Assembly (NCBI GenBank): GCA_025765595.1
Contig: JAIVFH010000238.1
Location: 1 to 41,570, forward strand
DNA length: 41,570 nucleotides
Direction: 5' to 3'
From: Obelidium mucronatum
Lineage: Eukaryota > Chytridiomycota > Chytridiomycetes > Chytridiales > Chytriomycetaceae
Shown here: in pieces, positions 11,801-20,063 of the stretch
Layout of the letters: each line of letters begins with the position of its first letter
Position numbering within the stretch: position 1 is the stretch's first letter
Notes under the pieces: generated by a model
Databases searched by the model: none
What the model saw: the letters and a program-made list of their open reading frames with translations, nothing else
What the model was told of the DNA's origin: nothing
Position numbers and translations under genes: made by a program

Positions 11801-13007
11801 ACCCAATATTACTTCACACCTCAAAGAAGAGTATTCTCGACTGAATACCCCCAAATGTATTTGAATGACAAAAAGACCGGTTTCACAATCCGGAGATATT
11901 ACTGAGTCTTCATGGCGAAGGTGTTTGACAGAATAATGTCGTCCAAGGCTCTGCGTCGTTGTGGACTGAGAACGAGTCAACGTTGAAGTTGATGAAAGAG
12001 GGGCTGCCAGATTTGTGGAATCAAGAATTCGCAACAGATTAAACGACAGTTGGACCCGAATTTCTCCAGCGGGTATGTTTTGCTCGAATTTTGAAGTAGA
12101 TGCAAAAATCCATGTGCCAAACGTCACTTCCCATCTTCATCATATGGAGTGCCCCATTCAGTAATAAGTGTGTCTCGTTCATCTTCTGTGAGGGGATCCC
12201 CAGAAGATTTAAGAAGATCTGAATTCGTTTCTGGATTATTGAACAGTTTTATCCATCTGGAGAGATTCAAAGATCGTATTGCACCCATTGATTTACTTTC
12301 AATGGTCGAATTTTCGTCAAATAGTTCTATGATCAGACTGTCCCTATTTTCATTGTCGGTAGAATTAACGTGTGAAGTCAACTACTGGAATATACAATGT
12401 TTGCTGCCATGCGGGGTTTAAGCTACACGAAAAAAGCAAGTTTAACATCTTTTGATCATCATATATACATGATGGTTGATTTGTGAACGTAACTTGTTTT
12501 GTATTGCCCTCGTTCTTCCAACAGAGACTCCTCCCAGTTTCACTACAGCATAAGGATCAGATTTTCCAACGAGCTCAGCATTTTTCAGTCCTTTTCCTTC
12601 GTATATGGTGATTTTTAAGATACCAATAGGCTTATCTGTGGCAAACGCAATTTTCAATTCCAGTTGTTCAAGTATCAGAACTATTGGCTCCTACCTTCCT
12701 GCTTCTCCAAGACGCTGTTCATTAAGCGAAGTACTTCGTGATCGAGATTTGATATCGACGCGTCTTTGGGCTTTGCAGCTTTGGATTCAGAGTGAACTTG
12801 GATGGAACTCAATGCAGCGACGGGACTCATTTCACGATAGAGATTCCTGCGATAAACAATAACGACGGCAGCTGCGACAAGAACGATTGCGGCGATTGTG
12901 CCCAAGACTGCGGGAGACGCTTGGGTGAAGGTTGCCGTATTTGGCAGAGAGAAGTGTGACTTGATGAAGCCGGTGTCCTGAAAGCCGCGGTGAAACAGCA
13001 CTGGCAT
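8886..13007 (-). CDS. Membrane-anchored multi-C2-domain protein (tricalbin/synaptotagmin-like)
   Basis: About eight exons: 13007-12735 (tentative end), 12690-12494, 12422-11597, 11527-10504, 10451-10050, 9988-9359, 9305-9225 and 9172-8886, giving roughly 1,240 residues. The N-terminus has one transmembrane helix (residues about 35-52, GTIAAIVLVAAAVVIVY) followed by arginines, so most of the protein should be cytosolic. Six C2-type units follow. Units 1, 3, 5 and 6 keep the hallmark SDPY/SDPF/ADPY and NPVW/NPVF/PVWNE motifs; units 2 and 4 are diverged. Such proteins bind lipid, often with Ca2+, and tether membranes. I see no SMP lipid-transfer domain, unlike tricalbins and E-Syts. Frame changes at about 12,380 and 12,127 inside unit 1 remain unresolved; a 52-nt intron could explain the first. 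The splice at 12,735/12,690 is also tentative. Confidence 0.8.
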
Positions 13008-13094
13008 CGAGACTTGCAGTTTGGAGAAGAAGAGAGTGATGCGATTGGTTCACATTCAAGTCGCTTCTGATTGGTTTGTTTTTCTGAGCCAAAA
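13008..13094. promoter_or_regulatory. Short divergent promoter between the C2 gene and the small RG-rich gene
   Basis: Only 87 bp separate the minus-strand ATG of the C2 protein (13007) and the plus-strand ATG of the RG-rich ORF (13095). An inverted CCAAT (ATTGG) occurs twice, near 13045 and 13069. A shared bidirectional promoter is the natural reading if the small ORF is real. Confidence 0.4.
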
Positions 13095-13310
13095 ATGCAC
13101 CAACACCAACGCCAACAGTCTGGCCGCAGTCGCGGCAGTCGCGGACGCGGCCGCGGGCGGGGCGCCTTTTCGCGCAGCAACGCCAGCGGCCACCACAGCA
13201 GCTTCGGCGGCGAAATGCCCGCGGCGCAGTACGCAAAGGCGCTCGAAGACCCGTGGGCGCCGCTGCTCGAGCGCTACGAGGCGTTTCTCAGCGATAACTG
13301 CGTGAAGTAA
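13095..13310 (+). CDS. Small RG-rich protein with a LEDPWA motif
   Basis: An intronless 71-codon ORF. The first 30 residues are Gln/Arg/Gly-rich with RG repeats (GRSRGSRGRGRGRG), typical of RNA-binding tails. The C-terminal half contains ALEDPWAPLLERYEAFL, which looks like a short helix. The pattern of an RG/G-rich N-terminus plus LEDPWA near the C-terminus recalls animal MPLKIP/TTDN1, whose conserved box is SMLEDPWAGLEP. The match is too short to assign orthology. The ORF sits in a tight divergent arrangement with the C2 gene and ends 36 bp from the convergent Dcp2 stop. Confidence 0.5.
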   Translation: MHQHQRQQSGRSRGSRGRGRGRGAFSRSNASGHHSSFGGEMPAAQYAKALEDPWAPLLERYEAFLSDNCVK

Positions 13311-13339
13311 AATAAAATAAAATAAAATAAAATAAAATA
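13306..13339. repeat. AAAAT pentanucleotide microsatellite
   Basis: About six tandem copies of AAAAT/AAATA lie exactly between the stop codons of the convergent RG-rich ORF and Dcp2. On both strands the tract is A/T-only, so it may serve both genes for polyadenylation. Confidence 0.85.
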
Positions 13340-13345
13340 TATGCT

Positions 13346-16300
13346 TTACTGCTTCGCGCTCGGGTGCATCCCGAGAATCGACCGCAATGCGTCAGTGTCG
13401 TTGTTCACTGTCGGGCGCTGCGAAAAAAACCCCTGGCCAACTCCACCTCCACCCCCACCTCCACCACTGCTATTCGCCGTACCAAAACCCAAACCCAATT
13501 GCCCACCAGAAGCTTCCCCACCACCACCAATACCACCACCCTTCAATAGATCAAGAAGCGTAGAGGATTGATTACTTGAAGGAAACGACGTTTGCTGCTG
13601 CTGCTGCTGCTGCTGTGGCTGTTGCTGCTGCTGTGGCTGTTGCTGCTGCTGTGGCTGTGGTTGTTGAGGTTGTCCAAAGTTAAATGCGGGACCTCCTCCG
13701 CTACCGCCACTTCCCGCATTCAAAATCGCCAATAAAGATGGCTGCTGCTGCTGCTGCTGCTGCTGAACTTGCGAAAATTGTGTCTGGGGCTGCTGCGGCT
13801 GTTGGTGCTGCCGCTGCTGCTGTGCTCAAGAATTCTCGAAGTGACAGTCCACTGCTATTAACTGGTGGCAGCGGATGCGTTACTCCGGCCTGCGGAAGCA
13901 GTATATCCTGATTATGATTATGATAAGCCTGATGACTATGTTGCTGGTGAATAGGAGGTGGGGGCAAGTTCGCAAGCGAAGGAGAATGTCGGCTGCGCAA
14001 CGTTGGTTGGCGGTCCTGCCCTTAGCAGATCCATTAGGTCTTGTCCCAGAGCAGCTGGAGGAGCCCTCACACCACTACCGCTATTGTTGTGCGTAACATT
14101 GACAGGCGACGCGTTAGCAGACCTCGACGGACTTTTTGCCTTCTTTTCCTTTGAAGTTGGTTGCTGTTGCGTATTCTGCTGCTGCGCGCTTCTGATATTC
14201 TGCTGCTTTCTTCCCGTAGGCGGTAACCTGTCAGAGGCACCTATGCCTTGTGTGGTATTCTTGTTGATGAACTGCCAAAGATGCAAAATCAGCCACTTCG
14301 AGATCATCATCGGATTCTTCTTGAATATATTGAGTGGCGGGTGATTTATTTCCCGTACTTATTTGTGGCGCTGAGTGTTTCAGGGCAGCCGGTACTGGAA
14401 TCTGTGGCATGGGTGGTTTCGACAAGATACGATCCTGAAGTTGCGTTTGATTCGAGCTTTGTTGAAGTGCTTGATGTTGAAGTGATTGAAAGTCGGATTG
14501 GATAGGGGTGCGTGTTTGGGTATAGCTGTCTGAAGTTGGAGTCGGCATTGTACCAGCCAAAGGAGAGCGCGCAGAATCTTGGTGACCATTTGTCAAAATA
14601 TTCAACAAAGAATGCTTTTGAGAAGCTCCTCTAAGAGCTGGGGCTTGTTCGGAACTGGAACTGGCGATAGAAAACTTGACTGCCGGGCCACCTCCGCCAC
14701 CTCCATAACTCGCTCTTATTTCATCGCTCATAACTTCTGATGAAGGTTTCACAGTTGGCGGTGCAGGGACGTCTCTTAATTCTAGACGAGCTGAACTCTG
14801 CTTTCTAGCTTGTTGGATAGAAACAGGAACTGGTAGCAGTAGAGGCAGCACTTCCACCCTTCAGGAGATCAAGGAGAGACTCGCGTTGTAAAGCTGCCAC
14901 GTCAACATTTGTCGAAATTGAGTTTGATCGGCTTCCTGGAATCTGCTGTTGTTGTTGGGATGACAACGGTAGAATCTGAATCATGGCATGAGTGTTCACT
15001 CCGTCCGGTGTAGTAATAATTCCCTGAAGAGGTAAATTTCCGTTTTGAAAGAAAGAGTTCTGTTGCTGCTGTTGAAACAATGCCTGTTGAGGTGGCAAGC
15101 TCTGTTGAAACTGCTGCCCATACGGAAAGCTCTGTGGTATATACTGCTGTGAATTTGAATGCGTTTGTAGCTCCGATGCCGTTGAAACAATATTAACTGA
15201 TGATGGAACAGACGCCAAATCACTTGAGGAACTTGCAATGCCAATCAAAGACTTTAAAGTTTCAGTTGCTTGATTTAAAGTATTCACTCCCCAATCTTCG
15301 CTGTCCTGATTATTCAAGAATCCATTAGAGTCTGACAAAGCTCCATCATTCTCACTCTCGTATTCAGTTTGGCTCTTGTACCCAAAGTTGCCACCACCAG
15401 ATACATTGAGAAGCCCGGGCTTTGAAGAAGGGCGCTTCGCGTCTTTGGCTCCTTTTTTGGATTTTTTGTAACGATGGATCCACTTTTTGAGAGAAGCTAC
15501 AAAGGCGGTCACCATGTAAAACTTATTGGCACCCGTGTATATATCCGCATTTGTGTATCCCGGTAAATCTTTCAAAGAAAACCAGCGAATATCCTGAAAT
15601 ATCTTTTTTTTAGAACCCAAATAGCAATAATGACGCAGTCACTTTACCCCAATTTCCTTTCGCGTCTGAGTTAAAAATTCCGTTGTTTCAGGTACGCCGC
15701 GAATAATGTATAAACGAATACGTTGTTCCTTCATTGTTCTTTCTACGTGGTCGTTGGCTGACAATCGGCTTCGAATATCGAACCCAGTTTCTTCATACAC
15801 CTGTCGAAATCAAGGGAACACAATTAGGGGATTTGGACATCTTACGATAGAAACAGAATATCATACTTCTCTGACAGCGCATTCTGTTTCAGGCTCCGCT
15901 TTATTGATTTTGCCCTTTGGGAACCCCCATCCTGACTTTGACTTCCATCCTCTCACAAGCAAAACCTACAGCAGAAGCATTGAATAACGGAAGAAAAATC
16001 CCATGCGACAACAAACCTTGTCTAGTTTCTCGTTCAAGATGATGGCCCCACAAACAGGAACTCGGACTTTGTACTCCATAAACGTAGAAAAGGCCTGCTC
16101 GTGATCGCCTTCCCAGTTAACCAACAGCGGGCATTGTTTAAAGAAATGCGCGCTGAAGTTCTGATGAAGACGGAGGTGGAACTTCAACACAATAGTGTAC
16201 ATAGAGTTTGAATTGCGGGTTGGTACCTTTAACGACAGCGATGGCAGACCCGGATGAACTTCTCTGACAAAGTCTTCGTAGAACCAATGCGCTTGTTCGA

Positions 16301-16475
16301 TTTGAAAACATATACGTTCAACGGAGGACAGTTCATCCAAGGGAACATTAATAATAAACCGACTAAAGTCAAACTATTAGGCCAACTGGACTGGAAGAAA
16401 ACATGCAAATATCGAGTCTTACCTCTGCAAGTCTTCTAGAACTTCATTGAAGTTCATTTTGTAGAAGCCCGCCAT
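13346..16475 (-). CDS. DCP2: mRNA-decapping enzyme Dcp2
   Basis: Exons 16475-16423, 16362-16227, 16160-16017, 15965-15867, 15800-15648 and from 15593 onward are joined by clean GT-AG introns of 51-66 nt. The N-terminal regulatory domain reads [15 protein letters not shown] and [12 protein letters not shown], followed by CPLL and [11 protein letters not shown]. The Nudix box is intact ([11 protein letters not shown], then REVYEETGF with the metal-binding EE), followed by Box B-like IHRYKKS. The enzyme hydrolyses the m7G cap of mRNA in P-bodies with Dcp1 and Edc3-type enhancers. The C-terminal half is disordered, Gln-rich and carries about seven short leucine motifs. The reading frame changes four times after 14.86 kb. 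GT-AG introns of 67 (14857-14791), 58 (14001-13944) and 43 nt (13862-13820) would fit three of these; the change near 14.27 kb is unexplained. The catalytic half is certain and the tail structure is tentative. Confidence 0.93.
13594..13766. repeat. CAG/CTG tracts encoding poly-Gln in Dcp2
   Basis: CTG-rich runs at 13594-13665 and 13741-13765 encode Gln stretches interrupted by Pro on the minus strand. Triplet runs like these are length-variable and are also where the reading frame is hardest to trust. Confidence 0.8.
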
Positions 16476-16544
16476 CGTTTAGTTGATTGTTTGTTGGATT
16501 CAACGATTTAAATGAAGTTTTTATTTATCATTATTCCTTATAGC

Positions 16545-17589
16545 CTAAAGTCGCTCTAAGATCCAAGATATATAGCCGCTCGAAATCGATTCACTTTGCG
16601 TTGGCTCGTTGTGGACTACGAAAGGTTAGTTGTCACAACAAAAGAAGATAAGTTCAAAAAAAAGGCCATACTTTCGTGCTGCAGATTCAAACTAATCGGA
16701 AGATCAATGAGCGTTTTGTCTTTGGAAGTCACTGACGCAAAAAAGCTTCGCGATCCTTCAATTCCTGCCCATCTGTCCGCTGCGCTGTGAATAATATAGA
16801 TAGGAATATCGATGGCCACGGCTTGTTTTTTGAGAGACTTGGGCATTGTGATCAAGAAGTAGACAGTCTTTAAACAGATATCCCGTTGAATAAGTGGATC
16901 CGCCAAGAATCGCTCCTGTTCACCCTTGTCTCCTGTAATTTTCGTCGCATCTGTTGGCTGACTTATTGTAATCTTTCCAAAGATTCCACTGCAGCAGTAT
17001 TCAACCATGCGATGCTTGAATTGTGTCAATGGTCTTTCGTCGGAGTCAAATGGCAGAATCGCCGGAGCCTGAGCAATCACACCATGGAGCTTCAGCTTCT
17101 TTGAAGCTGCAAACTTGAGCGCCAAAACTCCCCCCATTGAGTGCCCAAAAACAAACGTTGGTAGGCTTCTTTCGTTTTCGATTGATTGTAAAGAATCAAG
17201 AGTCAACATGTCTTGAAACACTTGCTCCAGCGACGACAGCCAGCCCCTTTTGCTTTTGGGATTCTGCTGAGCGGTTCTTCCGAATCCCCGAATATCCATC
17301 CCCTTCACTAGGATGCCGGATTCTGCAAACTTGGTGAACACGTGCTGACAGTATGTGGAGACAGATCAGAACTTAAACGTAGAAAGTCTATTGATACAGA
17401 GCGCAGTCTTACATCGTATCGATGAATGTGCTCTCCCAAACCATGGAATGCAAGTACTTTAGCCTTGGGTGGCATTGACGTTGGCTGCCAATGACATGTG
17501 ATCCTGATCAGCCAAGAAATGCATGACAGGACATACCTTCCACACAGAATAGTAAATATGCAGATGGTCACTGGCTTGGAATGATCCAT
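16545..17589 (-). CDS. Monoacylglycerol lipase-like alpha/beta hydrolase
   Basis: Exons 17589-17413, 17344-16672 and 16615-16545, about 300 residues. The oxyanion-side motif HGLGEH is followed by RYDHVF across the first junction, the nucleophile elbow is GHSMGG, the acid is the Asp of HSAADRWAG, and the catalytic His lies in LQHE|IHNEP. That last motif only forms after removing a 56-nt GTATGG...TAG intron, which supports the model. The family (Hydrolase_4, MGL/Yju3 type) cleaves monoacylglycerols to glycerol and fatty acid, usually at lipid droplets or membranes. The N-terminal 30 residues are Cys/Ile-rich and may hide a further short intron (GTATGT donor at 17536). The gene lies 69 bp downstream of the Dcp2 start on the same strand. 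Confidence 0.88.
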
Positions 17590-17796
17590 GCTCACTACTC
17601 ATTGATTTTGTGTAACAAAATTGTGTTGGCATATTTATGTCAACTGACGAAGTTTCAAAAAAGGTATTTCTTAAGTTATTTTATTGTGTGGAGGAGGAGT
17701 GAGGGGAGTGAACGATGACGGCTTTGGGAATTTATTGTTCATTACACACAATATTGACTAACAAATATAACAGACTAAATAGAATATAAGACATCA

Positions 17797-18420
17797 CTAG
17801 ATAGTGGAAAGGATAAGTAGGGGACAGTAATAAGCGTGATAATGAGGGATACAATGGTTATTAATAATAAAGGAAAAAAAAACACCCCTAAAATCTATTT
17901 TATTGAATAATAAAAATAAATAAATGTAAAGTTTGTTTATTATGTCAAAAAGAAGATCTCGTTGAATTAATTTGAGAAATTGCTTTAAAGATTTGATGGT
18001 GTTCTTTAACATTTCCCATTTCCACAGTAGGCAGTCTGCAGGATTCGAAAGTCTTTCAAGTGACCAATGCAAATTTGCTTGATATTGTGGTTGTGGGCAC
18101 ATATGGCTGGGGTGGCACCTTTTAGCCATGTCATAATAAAGCAAGGCATCCAGAGTTGACCGCCACCTAGTAAGTAGTGGAATAAGCGAGTGGTGCATCA
18201 TCACATGATCCAACCAGTCACCAACCACCCCATCAGACACGTGGACAATTGTTGAGGTTCCAATGCTGTTGCCACCTCCCTGCACGATTAAATTTATGAG
18301 TCAAAAGGGGTTTATTGCAGTTTCCTGCCTCATTACTGAGGCAGTCAATTCCATATTCCATCAACTTACAGGACGGCTTGAGGTGTGGCCAGTCTTCAAA
18401 CCTGTCTTCAAAGTGAATCT
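17797..18420 (-). pseudogene. Orphan spliced coding fragment of unknown function
   Basis: An open frame from 18279 down to about 17797 is preceded by a 90-nt intron with a strong GTAAGT donor (18369-18364) and a CAG acceptor (18280). Upstream coding-like sequence reads TGLKTGHTSSRP. The downstream part is hydrophilic and Cys/His/Trp-containing (DWLDHVMMHH, HPSHMCPQPQ), then becomes an AT-rich hydrophobic run with no constraint. I recognise no domain. The fragment lacks a clear start and stop and sits at the edge of the repeat-rich core, so it may be a relic of a mobile element. The rest of 17590-19377 is AT-rich sequence with no supported gene. Confidence 0.25.
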
Positions 18421-19377
18421 AAGCCAAAAGTTAATTACGGTCCCCAGATATTCCGGTTTTTTGATGAAATATCCAGTCTAATCTTTTTACCCAGATATTC
18501 CACAAATCCTTTAAAAATCCTCAAAAACCAGACAATAAACATAAATCTTGAAACTATCCAAATCCACTTAAAAACTGTTCCTTTTTTGGTGGACAGAAAA
18601 ACCTTCTTTTTTCGATAGGTTTTTTTCAACATTCTTTGTTCTCCCATCAAATTCTTGACACCCAGCGTAAACAAGACCAATCCAAACCACATGACTGCTA
18701 TGATGTATGAGTTTCTGCTGACTAGGTACACACTCTTAGATCAGAGTAGAGTGCCTCAGTATTTTTCACCCATTCAGGTTGTCGTATTACAATAACTAAT
18801 ACACCCCTTGGGACTGACAGTCACGTTATATTGATTATCTTTATTATTATTCTAATATTTCCCGCCCGCGGCTTGTGCCGCCGGCTTATCTTTTGACACG
18901 CTCTTGTGGCGCATTAGCTTAAACAAAAGAACGCTCCAGAGGATCTCTTGAGTGCCCCGCCAGTGCCTAATCAGGCCACTGCCAAAAACTTTCATTGAGA
19001 TCTGTATGGCTGACTTTGGTTGAGGATGATTGCTATGGCTTTTGCGGTGTGGAGAGTCATTTAGAAAGCGGTCGGAAACAGGGTTTACTACAGATGTTTT
19101 TCAGCAAATATTATCTTTATTGAAAAGTGAAATAAATTGTCAGTTGTGCCCCTCAAGGTCAACGCGCTTACAGCCAGACTTACCTACCAGCGCATCAAAA
19201 CTGTACAGATTGTTTGTATCTAAATCAAATGTTCCTTCTGAGATTTAAGCTCTTACCTGTGATCATGCCTCATACTAACATTAGTTTAACCAATCAAACC
19301 CAACTATAATTCTTGTGGTTTTAGGTGGATTCAAACCTACATTCCACAGCAGACCTGATCAAATCCACGTACTATAG

Positions 19378-19396
19378 CGAGCGGCACGCGCGATTC
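19378..19396 (+). repeat. Left terminal inverted repeat
   Basis: This 19-bp sequence matches the reverse complement of 23523-23541 with no mismatch. It is GC-rich and stands out sharply from its AT-rich flank (CACGTACTATAG). Confidence 0.75.
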
Positions 19397-20063
19397 AGAC
19401 CCTGATTTGGACTCCTATTTGGAAAACAATTTGGGGAAGTAGGGACCTAATTGGGCTCAATTACAAGCAACCCTGAATCGGCCTCTAGTCGTAATGGCCA
19501 ATAGGGCAATTGGCGCTCCTAGCCGCCTCCTTATGGAGTCCTAATCACTTTCCATTAGGAGGAAACAACTTTTTCCTGCAATTTGAGCATTATTGCGAGC
19601 GAAGCGAGTTTTAAGATTGTTTATGTGTGCGTTTGGCTAAGGTAAATAAAGTGTGAGCAGGTCCTTTTTTCAAAAATGTGTGTAGCGGCAAAAATTAGAA
19701 AAAAATGCAAAATCCTCCTCACCCTCCAATTCCCACCCCTTCCAGGATTTTCGGGGCGCAAAAGAACGGCGCGGAAAAGGCGCGTCGAATGCTTTTTCTG
19801 GATTTGCGATCGGACGTGCCGAAGGTGAGCTAAAGGCGTTTGATCTTCTTAATTAAATATACAGACAAAATCAGACTGCGATACATGCTCTCTTTGCATT
19901 GCTGTCAAATACTCTTGATAAAGTGAGAAAAGCACGTTTCAAACCCAGGGTGCACAAGTAGCAGCCTCGTTTAAAGGCCAGCCAGTCCAACAGATCTTTC
20001 GAAAATCCGAATTCATGCTTCCACAAATGCTGGTTCACATTTTACTAGCTTTTTCAAACTAGT

